Notes: generated by a model from the letters alone, not told the origin. A stretch of DNA of 64,000 nt from Rheinheimera nanhaiensis E407-8 (GCF_000296695.1 NZ_BAFK01000017.1:1-64000), one strand, 5' to 3'; shown: positions 17,974 through 29,927, numbered from the stretch's first letter. Made by a program: numbers and translations.

Positions 17974-18242
17974 TGAAACTTATATCACTGATAAATCCGC
18001 TCACTGACTTTAATGAACTTGCAGCGCTGTGTACGCCGGCTGATGCCTTGTTATTGCGCCAGGATGCCGTGTATTTATGCTTACGGGCAAACGTGCAATG
18101 GCCGGTTAGCCAGTGTTATGCACTGGATATTGATGTACAAAGCCGCAATATCACCGTGCCGGACAGTGTGCAGCTGATAAATGCCGCGCAGTGGGTTGAG
18201 CTGGTAGTGCAAGCAGAGGTAAACCTGTTATGGCCGAGCTGA
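17973..18242 (+). CDS. tusB: Sulfurtransferase complex subunit TusB
   Basis: This 89-residue DsrH-like small subunit has the features of the family: [15 protein letters not shown] near residues 23-37 and a C-terminal [13 protein letters not shown]. Its 3' end overlaps the tusE start by 13 bases. Confidence 0.9.
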   Translation: MKLISLINPLTDFNELAALCTPADALLLRQDAVYLCLRANVQWPVSQCYALDIDVQSRNITVPDSVQLINAAQWVELVVQAEVNLLWPS

Positions 18243-18565
18243 TTGTTGGCAACCAGCATTTGCCGCTGGATAAACACGGTTATCTGTTACAGTTAACCGA
18301 TTGGAACGAACAGGTCGCGCTGGCATTTGCCGCACTGGAAAATATTACCCTTAGCGAAGCGCACTGGGAAGTGGTGCATTTTGTCCGCCAGTTTTATCTG
18401 CAATTTCATACCTCACCGGCAATACGCATACTGGTAAAAGCCATGGCGCAACAACTGGGGCCGGAAAAAGGTAACAGCAAATACCTGTTTATGTTATTTC
18501 CACAAGGCCCGGCTAAACAAGCGACACGTATTGCCGGTTTACCCAAGCCCGCTAAGTGCCTCTAG
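18230..18565 (+). CDS. tusE: Sulfur relay protein TusE (DsrC family)
   Basis: This 111-residue acceptor of persulfide from TusD delivers sulfur to MnmA. DsrC family features are [18 protein letters not shown] and the C-terminal [10 protein letters not shown], with the conserved penultimate Cys at position 110. The second cysteine used by true dissimilatory DsrC is absent (QATRIAG in its place). That argues for the tRNA thiolation role rather than sulfite reduction. Confidence 0.95.
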   Translation: MAELIVGNQHLPLDKHGYLLQLTDWNEQVALAFAALENITLSEAHWEVVHFVRQFYLQFHTSPAIRILVKAMAQQLGPEKGNSKYLFMLFPQGPAKQATRIAGLPKPAKCL

Positions 18566-18607
18566 CTGCGCTTACATAGCGTGTTATTACCTAAAACGTG
18601 AACGGCG

Positions 18608-18757
18608 TTAGCCAAAGGCATCTGTCACTATGCTGATAATGGCTTCCAGCGTCACGATAGCAAAGACTGCTACTATGCCAACTATAATGGCCCAATATAT
18701 TGAACGCATCAGCGCCGGATTGGTTTGCTTCAGGCTTTTACGTGGTTTGGCGGCCAT
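18608..18757 (-). CDS. Small single-pass membrane protein, unknown
   Basis: This 49-residue ORF begins MAAKPRKSLKQTNPALM. One hydrophobic helix follows, from about residue 19 to 43 (SIYWAIIVGIVAVFAIV), and the protein ends DAFG. The ATG has AGGG-type purines (AGGGATAGGG) upstream. A basic start and a single helix suggest an N-in inner-membrane peptide. It lies between convergent tusE and a strong terminator that separates it from serS. I do not recognise a named family. The RBS, spacing and composition support a real gene. Confidence 0.6.
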   Translation of the reverse strand: MAAKPRKSLKQTNPALMRSIYWAIIVGIVAVFAIVTLEAIISIVTDAFG

Positions 18758-18805
18758 GCCCTATCCCTGCGCCGACATCATAATGCCATTAGTATAGACA
18801 GCAAT

Positions 18806-18842
18806 AAAAAGCCCCGGCAAACCTGATCTGCCGGGGCTTTTT
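18806..18842. terminator. Bidirectional terminator upstream of the small membrane ORF and downstream of serS
   Basis: AAAAAGCCCCGGCA, a short loop and TGCCGGGGCTTTTT form a long GC-rich stem flanked by A and T runs. It most naturally ends leftward serS transcription. Confidence 0.85.
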
Positions 18843-18892
18843 AGTTAATTTCAGCTAACGGATGTATTTTTCGCCCCATTAGTCAAATTTAG

Positions 18893-20555
<1,663 letters not shown>

Positions 20556-20562
<7 letters not shown>

Positions 20563-21902
20563 GGTTCATCCCGCTGCTTTGTACTTTGCGCGTCTAATTC
20601 TCGCAGGTAGCGCAGTTTTTCTGCCAGCTGCTTTTCCATACCACGCTCGCTTGGCTGATAAAAGCGCTGGCCACGAAGCTCGACCGGTAAATAACGCTCG
20701 CCGGCGGCATAAGCACCGGGCTCATCATGAGCATAGCGATAACCTTTCCCCATCCCCAGCTGCTGCATTAACGCCGTTGGTGCGTTACGCAAATGCATCG
20801 GCACCTCATACGCTGGCTGATCGCTGACCAGTTGCTTTAACTGGTTAAAAGCGCTGTATACCGCGTTACTTTTCGGTGCCAGCGCCAGATAAACCGCGGC
20901 TTGCGCAATGGCGCGCTCGCCCTCGGCCGACCCAACCCGCTCAAAGGTATCCCAGGCATTCAGTGCCAGCGTTAAGGCGCGCGGATCGGCATTGCCAATA
21001 TCTTCACTGGCAATGGCCAGTAAGCGGCGGGCAACATACAAAGGGTCACCACCGCCAGCCAGAATACGGCAGTACCAGTACAGTGCCGCATCGGGATCCG
21101 AGCCGCGTACTGACTTGTGAAAAGCGGATATCAGGTCATAAAACATATCACCCTGATTATCAAAGCCAGGCAACTGGCGCGGCATTAACTGTTTTAACGT
21201 CTGCACACTGATGGTGGTGGCCTGGCCCTCAGTGTTGTTAAGCTCAGCCGCTTGTTCAAGTAAATTCAGCAGCCGGCGCGCATCCCCCGCGGCCAGCTGT
21301 AACAATAAAGCTCTGGCGGCATCGTCTAACTGCACCTGCTGTTGGCCTAAGCCACGCTCGGCATCGGTTAATGCCTGTTGTAACACCTGGCCTAATTCAG
21401 CCTCAGTCAGGCTTTTTAGCACACAGACACGGGCGCGTGACAAAATAGCGTTATTTAGCGCAAACGACGGGTTTTCGGTGGTGGCACCGATAAAAATAAT
21501 AGTGCCATCTTCAATATGGGGTAAAAACGCATCCTGCTGGCTTTTGTTAAAGCGGTGCACTTCATCGACAAACAGCAGAGTGCGCTGCGAATATTGCTGC
21601 TGGCGCTGCTGCGCTTGAGAAATGGCGTCGCGGATCTCTTTAATGCCCGACGTTACGGCCGACAGCTTAATAATAGCGGCATCGGCATGGCTGGCAATCA
21701 CCTCGGCCAGCGTGGTCTTGCCGGTGCCAGGCGGCCCCCATAAAATAAGTGAAAACACCCGGCCGGCTTCTATGGCTTTTCGCAGTGCAGTAGCTGGCCC
21801 CACCAGATGCTGCTGGCCGACATATTCGTGCAGATCGCGCGGCCGCATTCTTGCCGCCAGCGGGCGAAAATCGTCACTAAAATTAAACGGCAATGAAGTC
21901 AC
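20556..21902 (-). CDS. rarA: Replication-associated recombination protein A (RarA/MgsA)
   Basis: This 448-residue AAA+ ATPase acts at stalled replication forks and is related to clamp loaders and Werner-interacting protein. Walker A is GPPGTGKTT at 56-64, Walker B is [10 protein letters not shown] near 109-118, and sensor 1 is [11 protein letters not shown]. The C-terminal domain contains [16 protein letters not shown] and the MgsA tetramerisation region. It lies 5 bp after lolA in the conserved ftsK-lolA-rarA order. Confidence 0.97.
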
Positions 21903-21907
21903 GGTAA

Positions 21908-22519
21908 TTATCGCTGGCGCTGATCGTCAATATCAGTATGCTCTGGTGGCACAAACTGAAACAAACTGTCGTCCAGGGTAACGTTCAGCTGCATCAGGGT
22001 AAAGTTAAACTCGCTTTGCTGCTTATTCACGTCTAACACCTGCATGGCAGAGAGTGCATCGCCGGAAAAACGCAGTGTCAGTTGCTTTACCGGGCTATCG
22101 GCCTGCTTGGCGGTAATGACAAACTGCTCTGCCTGCTGGGTCACCTCGTACTGCGCCCACAGTTCGGGTTTGGTTGAGGTTAACAGCACAAAGGGCGTAC
22201 GGTTAACTTCAGTGGCTGCATCATAAATGGTCAGCTGCTCCAGCGCTTCGTTATAAAACCACAGGCTTTGACCATCACCGATAAATAAATTGGCCTCAGG
22301 CTCGGTGGTTTCAAAGCGAAAACGCGCGGGCTGTTTAATTAACAGCTCGCCTTTACCCTGCTGCAATAACTGGCCATCATGGTCCACTACCCGTTGCTCA
22401 AAACTGGCGGCAAAGCTTTTAATGGTGGCCAGTTTACGCTGCAAGGTACTCTCGGCAGTTTGCGCCAGCACCGGCACACTGGCACACAACATCAGGCTTA
22501 GAACAACACGCGCTAACAT
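21908..22519 (-). CDS. lolA: Outer-membrane lipoprotein carrier protein LolA
   Basis: This 203-residue periplasmic chaperone ferries lipoproteins from LolCDE to LolB. The signal peptide is about residues 1-19 ([20 protein letters not shown]). The mature part has the LolA beginning [17 protein letters not shown] and the hydrophobic-cavity strands [19 protein letters not shown]. It starts one base after ftsK ends. Confidence 0.95.
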   Translation of the reverse strand: MLARVVLSLMLCASVPVLAQTAESTLQRKLATIKSFAASFEQRVVDHDGQLLQQGKGELLIKQPARFRFETTEPEANLFIGDGQSLWFYNEALEQLTIYDAATEVNRTPFVLLTSTKPELWAQYEVTQQAEQFVITAKQADSPVKQLTLRFSGDALSAMQVLDVNKQQSEFNFTLMQLNVTLDDSLFQFVPPEHTDIDDQRQR

Positions 22520-22520
22520 T

Positions 22521-24992
22521 TTAATATCCCTTAGGTGGCGGTGGCGCCATCACTTCACGGTTACCATTATGGCCGGGGCCACTGACAATACCACTGTGCT
22601 CCATCTGCTCAACCAGACGGGCGGCACGGTTATAGCCGATACGAAACTTACGCTGCACACCCGACACTGAGGCGCGTCGACTTTCGGTAACAAAGGCTAC
22701 CGCCTGATCATACAGCGGATCAGCCTCGCCATCTTCACCCTCTAAGGTTTCGCCGGGCAGCAAATTCTCTTCGGTGGTTTCACCGCTTAAAATCTCAGGT
22801 ATGTAGTTGGGGCGACCGCGTTTTTTCCAATCAGCTACCACAGCATGCACTTCATGGTCATCCACAAAGGCACCGTGCACCCGGGTTGGCACGCCTGAGC
22901 CGGGCGGCAAATACAGCATATCGCCCTGGCCTAACAAGCTCTCAGCACCCTGCTGATCTAAAATGGTGCGCGAGTCTATCTTCGACGACACCTGAAAGGC
23001 GATACGGGTGGGTATATTGGCTTTAATCAAGCCGGTGATGACATCGACCGATGGCCGCTGTGTCGCCAGGATTAAATGAATACCGGCCGCCCGCGCTTTT
23101 TGCGCGATACGGGCAATCAGCTCTTCAACCTTTTTACCGACAATCATCATCATGTCGGCAAATTCATCTATTACCACCACGATAGCCGGCAGTTTTTCCA
23201 ACAGCGGCGCTTCGGTACGCATATCGTCTGATGGCCGCCATAACGGATCTTTTAACGGCGTACCATCAGCAAGCGCTTCTTTTACCTTAGCGTTATAACC
23301 CTTTAAGTTACGCACGCCCAGTGCCGACATCAGCTTATAGCGGCGCTCCATCTCACCGACACACCAGCGCAGGCCGTTAGCGGCATCTTTCATATCGGTG
23401 ACCACTTCGGTCAGCAAATGCGGTATGCCCTCGTAAATCGACAGCTCGAGCATTTTCGGGTCAATCATTAAAAAGCGCACATCGTCGGGCGTTGATTTGT
23501 ACAGTAAGCTACAAATCATCACATTCACGCCCACCGATTTACCCGAGCCTGTGGTACCAGCCACCAGCAGGTGCGGCATTTTGGCTAAATCGGCTACCAC
23601 TGACTTACCGGCAATATCTTTACCCAGCACCATGGTCAGCGCCGATTTTGACTGCTCAAACACCTCATCGCCAATGACTTCAGATAAGCGCACAATTTCA
23701 CGGTGCTGGTTTGGCAGCTCCAGGCCGATAAAGGACTTACCTGGTATCACTTCTACCACCCGCACACTGATAGCGGATAACGAGCGGGCTAAATCTTTGG
23801 CTAAACCGGTAATTTTACTGACCTTAACGCCCGGTGCTAAATCAAGCTCAAACCGGGTAACCACCGGCCCCGGGTGCACCCCCACGACTTTGGCTTCGAC
23901 GTTAAAATCCAGCAGCTTGGCTTCTACCAGCCGTGATACCCGCTCTAAATCGGCCGGATCTATCGGGTTAGTGGCTTTATCCGGGCGGTCAAGCAGTGCC
24001 AATGAAGGCAGTTCATCTAACTGATGCGACACTTCCTGGCTGTCATCTTCTTCTTCACTGCCAAGGCTTGCCATCAGCTCGTCTTCGGCCTCTGGTGGTA
24101 AATCCAGTTGTTGCAGCGTATCGGCCCAGCGCGCGTTATCCGGCTCATCTATGGCACTGAATGACAAGGCTTCATCGGCCAGGGTATCCACACTGTAAAA
24201 GGCTTTAGCCTGGGTTTTTACATCCAGCGGCGTTATCGGCAGGCTGTCTGACACTGTCTTAACAGGTTGCGGTTTTGGCAAAGTTTTGCTTAGCGGCGCC
24301 TCTGTACGGGCAGTTTTCGCTATTGCTACAGGCTCAAGGTCCGCCTCTTCTTCAGCAAAAGGGTCATAGTCGTCAGCCTGGCGTGCTTTTAGCCTGGCCG
24401 GCACGCTTATCACAAACTGCACCGCAGTATAACAGGCTGCGCCCAGCGCATCGGCGACTGTTAGCCAGGAGATGCCGGTCATCAGGGTTAAGCCGGTGGC
24501 AAAACCGCACAGCAGCAGCAACACGGTACCAATAAAATTAAACGCCGGCAGCAGCGCACCAGACACGACATCGCCAATTACACCGCCAGAAGAAAAATAA
24601 TAGATGTCGTTAAAATTCATACTGCTAATGGCGGTAGCGCTTAATAACGTCAGTACCAGGCCAATCAGCCGCAAACCCAGGATCAGGTAATCCAGGCTCA
24701 TCACATGATGAAAGCGTTTAAACAACAAATAGCCGGCAAAGGCGACTAAAAACGGCAGTAAGTAGGCTATCCAGCCAAAACTAAACAGTAACAAATCAGC
24801 CAGCCAGGCACCGACCGGCCCGGCATAATTGTGCACGCTGTGCTGATAACCGGTTTGCGACCAGCTGGGATCGGCCGGGTCGAACGTTAACAAGGCCAAC
24901 AATAAAAACAGGGCAAAGCCGGTAAACAGAATTAACCCGACTTCCAGCAAACGCTGTACCCCATTTAATGGAAAATAAGCTCGGTTTTGCAA
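22521..24992 (-). CDS. ftsK: DNA translocase FtsK
   Basis: This 823-residue septal DNA pump coordinates chromosome dimer resolution with division. The N-terminal part has four to five membrane segments (about 18-180), then a short acidic linker of about 180-330 that is much shorter than in E. coli. The motor has Walker [16 protein letters not shown] near residue 475 and Walker [14 protein letters not shown]. The C-terminal gamma winged helix ([20 protein letters not shown]) reads KOPS sequences. The best start is TTG at 24992; a GGGTAGGG stretch lies upstream. Confidence 0.97.
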   Translation of the reverse strand: MQNRAYFPLNGVQRLLEVGLILFTGFALFLLLALLTFDPADPSWSQTGYQHSVHNYAGPVGAWLADLLLFSFGWIAYLLPFLVAFAGYLLFKRFHHVMSLDYLILGLRLIGLVLTLLSATAISSMNFNDIYYFSSGGVIGDVVSGALLPAFNFIGTVLLLLCGFATGLTLMTGISWLTVADALGAACYTAVQFVISVPARLKARQADDYDPFAEEEADLEPVAIAKTARTEAPLSKTLPKPQPVKTVSDSLPITPLDVKTQAKAFYSVDTLADEALSFSAIDEPDNARWADTLQQLDLPPEAEDELMASLGSEEEDDSQEVSHQLDELPSLALLDRPDKATNPIDPADLERVSRLVEAKLLDFNVEAKVVGVHPGPVVTRFELDLAPGVKVSKITGLAKDLARSLSAISVRVVEVIPGKSFIGLELPNQHREIVRLSEVIGDEVFEQSKSALTMVLGKDIAGKSVVADLAKMPHLLVAGTTGSGKSVGVNVMICSLLYKSTPDDVRFLMIDPKMLELSIYEGIPHLLTEVVTDMKDAANGLRWCVGEMERRYKLMSALGVRNLKGYNAKVKEALADGTPLKDPLWRPSDDMRTEAPLLEKLPAIVVVIDEFADMMMIVGKKVEELIARIAQKARAAGIHLILATQRPSVDVITGLIKANIPTRIAFQVSSKIDSRTILDQQGAESLLGQGDMLYLPPGSGVPTRVHGAFVDDHEVHAVVADWKKRGRPNYIPEILSGETTEENLLPGETLEGEDGEADPLYDQAVAFVTESRRASVSGVQRKFRIGYNRAARLVEQMEHSGIVSGPGHNGNREVMAPPPPKGY

Positions 24993-25120
24993 ATGAAATG
25001 CCCTACCCTTTTATCGTTATAGTGGTGCAAGCGCAAACTGTTGTTAAGATACCAGAGACAGTGTAAAAGTGCATCCGTGAAGCATGGCTGAACCGCCAAT
25101 TAGCAGTTAAATGCCAGCCG

Positions 25121-25609
25121 CTAACTGCTGATCGCCACAAAAGTGGTTTGCTTCACCTCTTCCATTACCACATAGGTGCGGCTTTCACGCACACTGGGTA
25201 AGCGCAGCAGGGTTTCTCCCAATAGCTCACGGTAGGCCGCCATATTGGCCACCCGGGTTTTTAACAGAAAGTCGAAACTGCCCGAGACCAGATGGCACTC
25301 CTGAATTTCTTGGAGCTTTTGTACCGCTTTACTAAATTCGTCAAAATCTTCCGGCGAGGTTTTGCTTAAGGTAATTTCGACAAACACCAGCAAAGCAGCA
25401 CCCACTTTATGTGGGTCAACCTGGGCGGTATAGCCTAAAATAACCCCTTCAGCTTCCAGCTTGCGTACCCGCTCCAGGCAAGGTGTCGGGCTTAGGCCAA
25501 CCCTGCGCGCCAGCTCAACATTGGCCAGGCGGCCGTCTTGCTGTAGCTCGGCAAGTATTTTGCGGTCAATTCTATCTAACTTCTTGATACTTTTACTTAA
25601 AGAATACAT
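25121..25609 (-). CDS. lrp: Leucine-responsive regulatory protein Lrp
   Basis: This 162-residue global regulator of amino-acid metabolism has an N-terminal helix-turn-helix (LANVELARRVGLSPTPCLER, about 28-47) and a C-terminal RAM domain. The RAM domain contains the nearly invariant EIQECHLVSGSFDFLLKTRV and RTYVVMEEVKQT. It matches E. coli Lrp closely through both domains. It is upstream of ftsK, as in E. coli, and divergent from alanine dehydrogenase, a classical Lrp-type target. The shared 148-bp AT-rich region probably carries binding sites for it. Confidence 0.96.
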   Translation of the reverse strand: MYSLSKSIKKLDRIDRKILAELQQDGRLANVELARRVGLSPTPCLERVRKLEAEGVILGYTAQVDPHKVGAALLVFVEITLSKTSPEDFDEFSKAVQKLQEIQECHLVSGSFDFLLKTRVANMAAYRELLGETLLRLPSVRESRTYVVMEEVKQTTFVAISS

Positions 25610-25757
25610 AGCAGCGTAAAAAATTGCTTTTTATATTTAAACAGAATTTTGCACTACCAAAGCGCATTAAAACAAGCATTAATTCTATATATTTAGCAGT
25701 ATACTGCGCACAAATTTTACCTTGGCCAACCAAAACCTGATAAAAGGGCATAAAAAC

Positions 25758-26876
25758 ATGATTATTGGCGTACCAAAAGAGATTAAAAACCACGAATACC
25801 GTGTTGGCATGACACCGGCCAGCGTGCGTGAACTGATTAACCACAAGCACAGCGTGATTGTTGAGACTAATGCCGGTATCGGTATCGGTTTCACCGACGA
25901 AGACTACACCGCTGCGGGTGCCACTGTGGTTGCCACTGCCGCTGAAGTGTTTGCCAAAGCCGACATGATAGTGAAAGTAAAAGAGCCACAGGCTGTTGAG
26001 CGCGCCATGCTGCGTGAAGATCAGATCCTGTTCACCTACCTGCATTTAGCACCGGATTTGCCACAGACTGAAGATCTGATCAAATCAAAAGCCGTTTGTA
26101 TCGCTTATGAAACCGTTACCGATAGCCGTGGTGGTTTACCGCTGTTAGCACCTATGTCAGAAGTAGCCGGCCGTATGTCTATTCAGGCCGGTGCCCGTGC
26201 GCTGGAGAAATCCTGTGCTGGCCGTGGCATGCTGTTAGGTGGCGTACCGGGCGTAGCGCCGGCCAAAGTAGTGGTGATCGGTGGTGGTATGGTAGGTACT
26301 AATGCTGCGCAAATGGCGCTGGGTTTAGGTGCAGATGTGACCGTACTGGATCGCAGTGTTGATGTACTGCGCCGTATCAATGCCCAGTTTAACGGTGCGG
26401 TCAAAGCCATATACTCGACCGCTGACGCGCTGGAGCAGGAAGTGCTGGCGGCCGACTTAGTCATCGGTGGTGTACTGGTGCCAGGTGCTGCCGCGCCTAA
26501 GCTGGTGACTAAAGATCATATCAAACGGATGAAACCAGGCTCTGCTATCGTGGATGTGGCGATTGACCAGGGTGGTTGTGTGGAAACCTCTAAACCTACT
26601 ACCCACGCCGACCCAACCTATATTGTGGATGACGTAGTACACTACTGCGTTGCCAACATGCCAGGTGCGGTACCACGCACGTCAACCTTTGCCTTAAATA
26701 ACGCCACGCTGCCGTTTATTATTCGTCTGGCCAATAAAGGCTACAAACAAGCTTTACTGGACGACGCCCATTTAATGAATGGCCTGAACGTGATGCACGG
26801 TAAAGTGACCAATCAAAGTGTGGCCGAAGCCTTAGGTTTTGCCTTCGTTGAACCCAAAAGTTTATTAATTGCTTAA
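25758..26876 (+). CDS. ald: Alanine dehydrogenase
   Basis: This 372-residue NAD-dependent enzyme interconverts alanine with pyruvate and ammonia. The N-terminus MIIGVPKEIKNHEYRVGMTP carries the substrate-binding Arg. The catalytic Lys and His lie in MIVKVKEPQ and in LFTYLHLAP. The NAD Rossmann motif VVVIGGGMVGTNAAQMALG lies near 169-187. I place the start at ATG 25758, with AAGGG upstream, rather than the in-frame 25722, which adds residues before the invariant start. It is divergent from lrp. Confidence 0.97.
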   Translation: MIIGVPKEIKNHEYRVGMTPASVRELINHKHSVIVETNAGIGIGFTDEDYTAAGATVVATAAEVFAKADMIVKVKEPQAVERAMLREDQILFTYLHLAPDLPQTEDLIKSKAVCIAYETVTDSRGGLPLLAPMSEVAGRMSIQAGARALEKSCAGRGMLLGGVPGVAPAKVVVIGGGMVGTNAAQMALGLGADVTVLDRSVDVLRRINAQFNGAVKAIYSTADALEQEVLAADLVIGGVLVPGAAAPKLVTKDHIKRMKPGSAIVDVAIDQGGCVETSKPTTHADPTYIVDDVVHYCVANMPGAVPRTSTFALNNATLPFIIRLANKGYKQALLDDAHLMNGLNVMHGKVTNQSVAEALGFAFVEPKSLLIA

Positions 26877-26904
26877 TGTTCAATAAATAAGCAACTTGCT
26901 TAAC

Positions 26905-26928
26905 AGGCCGCTGCAGCGGCCTTTTTTA
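26905..26928 (+). terminator. Terminator after ald
   Basis: AGGCCGCTGCAGCGGCCT is a perfect inverted repeat followed by a T run. Confidence 0.85.
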
Positions 26929-27186
26929 TTGCTGGTAGTTTTTTATTTGTCTGACAACGGTTTATTTGCATTTTACTATATACATTCGCTGCAGACCTGT
27001 TATAGTGCTCTCCGGCCTGTAAAGCAGACCTATGTAACAAAATGTTTATGAACACTTCGCTACACAGCTTCATTGTAAGTCATGTCCTGAAGATTCACGC
27101 ACGTTTGGCCGCATAAGTAAGGTAACAGTCAGGCTAAAAGCGCAATTAAGCGTCAATTAGTTTATTAAAATTTTTAGGAGTCATTC
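26929..27186 (+). promoter_or_regulatory. Promoter and long 5' leader of the cold-shock gene
   Basis: No ORF is visible in this 258-bp stretch. It is AT-rich near 26940-27000, then runs through a leader of perhaps 120-180 nt to the RBS (TTTTTAGGAGTCATTC). A long structured leader is typical of cspA-type genes, whose mRNA folding controls cold induction. The exact transcription start cannot be read from sequence. Confidence 0.45.
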
Positions 27187-27396
27187 ATGGCTAAAGTAAC
27201 TGGTGTAGTTAAGTGGTTCAACGCTGATAAAGGTTTCGGTTTCATCACTCAGGACAACGGCGGCGCAGACGCTTTTGTTCACTTCCGTGCAATCCAGACT
27301 GAAGGTTACAAAACCTTAAACGAAGGTCAGCGCGTATCGTTCGAAATCGAACAAGGCCAAAAAGGCCCACAAGCTGCTAACGTTACTGTACTGTAA
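27187..27396 (+). CDS. Cold-shock protein, CspA family
   Basis: This 69-residue single cold-shock domain binds single-stranded RNA or DNA as a chaperone. RNP1 is KGFGFI (15-20) and RNP2 is AFVHF (29-33), in the usual five-strand barrel length. A strong AGGAG lies 7 bases before the ATG. Codon use is strongly biased, as in highly expressed genes. Which Csp paralogue it is cannot be decided. Confidence 0.95.
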   Translation: MAKVTGVVKWFNADKGFGFITQDNGGADAFVHFRAIQTEGYKTLNEGQRVSFEIEQGQKGPQAANVTVL

Positions 27397-27410
27397 TTTA
27401 AGCGCTTGCT

Positions 27411-27440
27411 AAAAAAAGGACACTCAGGTGTCCTTTTTTA
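27411..27440. terminator. Terminator after the cold-shock gene
   Basis: AAAGGACAC, loop TCAG and GTGTCCTTT with A and T runs on both sides. It lies between convergent genes and may act both ways. Confidence 0.8.
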
Positions 27441-27466
27441 TTGGCTGCCATTTAGCCGTAGTCACA

Positions 27467-27715
27467 TTACGCTTTCTGTTCTCTGACAAAAGCGATATCG
27501 GCAAACCCCATACGGGCAAACTCCTGCTGGCGGTAATTTTTAACCGCAGCACCGCGTTTGGCTGTCATGGCTACCTGTTGCTCCATTGCTAAAAAGCGGG
27601 TTAAATCTATGCCCTCAGCGGCCGCCACCGCCTCATACATATCGCGGTGTTTATCATAGCTAAAGTTAATCACTTTACGCTGTTTATTAAAGCTGTAACT
27701 AATTTGTCTGGCCAT
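27467..27715 (-). CDS. Conserved hypothetical protein, 82 residues
   Basis: I do not recognise this gene. It is a small, soluble, basic protein with no signal or membrane segment. It begins MARQISYSFNKQRKVINFSYD, where two short beta strands seem likely, and is helical afterwards (DLTRFLAMEQQVAM). Its start overlaps the 3' end of the EamA permease gene by 17 bases, so it is the last member of a three-gene leftward operon with the permease and an acyltransferase. Confidence 0.6.
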   Translation of the reverse strand: MARQISYSFNKQRKVINFSYDKHRDMYEAVAAAEGIDLTRFLAMEQQVAMTAKRGAAVKNYRQQEFARMGFADIAFVREQKA

Positions 27716-28559
27716 GCAGCGCCTCTTTGCCGTTTGTACACAATTTACAGGATAGCACCAGCAGCACTGAACCTAGCGCCAGGGTACTGATATTTTCCTG
27801 CCGGTTCCACAGCAGAATGTTTACCACTAAGCCCGCCGGGATCAGCATATTATTCATCACCGCCAGTACACCACTACTCACTTGGGTGGCACCTTTATTC
27901 CACCAGTAATAACCGCCGCCAGAAGCCACCAGGCCAAGCCATAACAGCACTGACCACTGCACGTTGCTTTGCGGATAATTACCAGCGCCAAGCAGCCACC
28001 AGGCAGGCACTGCAATAAACAAAGCGCCAAGATAAAACCAGCCAAACAACTGGTGTTGTTGTACGGCTATCGGCTGCTGTGCTATCAACCGCTTGTACCC
28101 CACCTGGCCGATGGCAAAACACAGGTTAGCGCCCTGCACCACGGCAAAGCCCAACCAGTAATCACTGCTTAGGCCCTGATAACGCATAATGGCCGCGGCC
28201 AGCACGGCCAAAACAGCCGCCAGTAAAAACCGCAACTGAAAGCGCCCGGCCAGTAAGTCGTGCAGTAAGGTGATATACACCGGGGTAAAGATGGTAAATA
28301 CCAGCACTTCAGGCACGCTTAACAGCAAAAAGGACTGATAGTAGAACAGATACATCAGCCCCAGTTGCACTGCGCCAAGTAGCATTAACTTAGCCACCAG
28401 CACCAACGGCTGTGGCCGTAAGAAAGGTAAAAACACCAGCAGCGCCAGTAGTACCCGGCTTAGTACGGCAAAATAGGCATCTACCTGCCCGGCCAGATAA
28501 ACGCCAATTAAGCTAAACGAAAACGCCCACAGCAGTGTGACGGCAATCAGATAGCTCAC
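27699..28559 (-). CDS. EamA/DMT family permease
   Basis: This 286-residue inner-membrane protein has about ten hydrophobic helices arranged as two EamA repeats. It has the usual short polar loops and a GGGYYWWNKGATQVSSG segment before the last helices. Such drug/metabolite transporters export or import amino acids and metabolites; the substrate is unknown. The gene overlaps the acyltransferase gene by four bases upstream and the 82-residue ORF downstream. Confidence 0.85.
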   Translation of the reverse strand: MSYLIAVTLLWAFSFSLIGVYLAGQVDAYFAVLSRVLLALLVFLPFLRPQPLVLVAKLMLLGAVQLGLMYLFYYQSFLLLSVPEVLVFTIFTPVYITLLHDLLAGRFQLRFLLAAVLAVLAAAIMRYQGLSSDYWLGFAVVQGANLCFAIGQVGYKRLIAQQPIAVQQHQLFGWFYLGALFIAVPAWWLLGAGNYPQSNVQWSVLLWLGLVASGGGYYWWNKGATQVSSGVLAVMNNMLIPAGLVVNILLWNRQENISTLALGSVLLVLSCKLCTNGKEALHGQTN

Positions 28560-29779
28560 TGGCTGCTCTCTTTATCTGACGTTAGGGGCTGCTGTGACGT
28601 TAGGGGCTGCTGTAAGGCTAACTGTTGCTGTTTCACAAGAGGCGCGGCATACAAGGCGCTAAGCATTGGTGCGGCACTGGCCGGTAGCTGCTGCAAACGC
28701 TGCTGCCACAGCTCGGCGACTTTTTCGCTGATGTCACTGTGTTGCTGGCCGGCGGCTAAATAGTTTACCGGATATAAGCGGTACTGCTGCCAAATTTGCT
28801 GGTCAATCAGGCTGGCCAGCTGCTCCGGCTCGGCCGGAATATCGGTTAAGGGTTTACCAAAGGCAACATGCACCCTGCCCTTAAAACCAACAATGCCTTT
28901 GATAATACTGTCGATATCTTCAAACTCGCCTTTTTGATACGAGCCCTGGGTTTGTTTTTGCCACAGCTCGTTTATTTTATCGATATCGCAAGGGTCGTAC
29001 TCATAAGACAGGCACACCGGCACGATATTCAGCCCGGCCATATAGCTGGCAAAGTCTTCACCGCGCTTTTTGCCTTCCATATAGAACATCTTCAGGATAG
29101 CAGGATCGGTTTGATCGTTGCCGTCTTTGGCGCGGCCCTCTTTTTGCGCGATCCAAATAGCATGTTGCTCTGACAGTGACTGCTTAATGTAGCCGGACAG
29201 CTGCGATAAGTTTTTCAGCATCTCACGCGGGCCTTTCGCGCCACGTTTGACGATAAAACTTTTGTTTAACTTCATCAGCTCAGTGGCACAGGGTTTACGC
29301 AGCAAGTTATCACCAATGGCAATACGTACCGTATCAAAACCATGGTGATGCAAGCACCAGTTAACCAGTGCCGGATCCATGGCGATGTCACGGTGGTTTG
29401 ACACAAACAAATAGGCCTTACCCGGCGTTAACTGCTCAATGCCCGACACACTGACATTATTGGTGGTGCTGTCAATCATGCGGTCCATAAAACCAGCCAC
29501 TTGCTGCTGTACCGCCAATACCGTGGTCAACTTAGCCCAGCGCCGTTTTAAGGCAAACTTCACCAGCGGTGATAACAGCCAGCCAAAAGGGCCGGATAAA
29601 TGCGGAAAGCGATAATGTAAAATGGCCTGAATAAATTCATCATCGGCAATTAAGCGGGCTATAGCCGGTGCCACTTCATCATCATTGTAAGGCCGGATAT
29701 CGGCAAAAAGATCTTGGTCTGACACAACAATCACTACGTAAATTAGCCAACAAGCGCCACATTTTACTGGCTTAAACAA
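28556..29779 (-). CDS. Glycerolphosphate acyltransferase-like protein (PlsC/PlsB superfamily)
   Basis: This protein is 407 residues from the first start; an internal GTG giving VSDQDLFADIRPYNDD is also plausible. The acyltransferase core has VSNHRDIAMDP (about 127-136), FIVKRGAKGPREML, IWIAQKEGRAKDG as motif III, and PVCLSYEYDP as motif IV. The catalytic His is followed by Asp at +2 and +6, not in the canonical H-x4-D spacing. The C-terminus carries two exact 18-bp repeats encoding QQPLTS. It probably acylates lysophosphatidate or a related lipid at the inner membrane. It heads the operon with the EamA permease. Confidence 0.75.
   Translation of the reverse strand: MFKPVKCGACWLIYVVIVVSDQDLFADIRPYNDDEVAPAIARLIADDEFIQAILHYRFPHLSGPFGWLLSPLVKFALKRRWAKLTTVLAVQQQVAGFMDRMIDSTTNNVSVSGIEQLTPGKAYLFVSNHRDIAMDPALVNWCLHHHGFDTVRIAIGDNLLRKPCATELMKLNKSFIVKRGAKGPREMLKNLSQLSGYIKQSLSEQHAIWIAQKEGRAKDGNDQTDPAILKMFYMEGKKRGEDFASYMAGLNIVPVCLSYEYDPCDIDKINELWQKQTQGSYQKGEFEDIDSIIKGIVGFKGRVHVAFGKPLTDIPAEPEQLASLIDQQIWQQYRLYPVNYLAAGQQHSDISEKVAELWQQRLQQLPASAAPMLSALYAAPLVKQQQLALQQPLTSQQPLTSDKESSQ
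28578..28613. repeat. Two tandem 18-bp repeats inside the acyltransferase gene
   Basis: GACGTTAGGGGCTGCTGT occurs twice head to tail (28578-28595 and 28596-28613). Being a multiple of three, it keeps the frame and adds one QQPLTS unit near the C-terminus. Confidence 0.9.
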
Positions 29780-29927
29780 AATTCACCAGCAAAGATACAT
29801 AATTGTTTCTGCCAGAATGCGGATCGCGCCCAGCCAACATAACAGTACAGCGCTTTATCGCAACCAGGTTGCCGCGAGCATTCGCTGTGCTGACAATAAC
29901 GCCAACACCAACTAAGGGATTAACACC

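Noticed and set aside
25593-26045. 150-codon minus-strand frame over the ald promoter and 5' end
   Set aside because: It overlaps the lrp-ald regulatory region and ald coding sequence and has no recognisable domain; a shadow frame.
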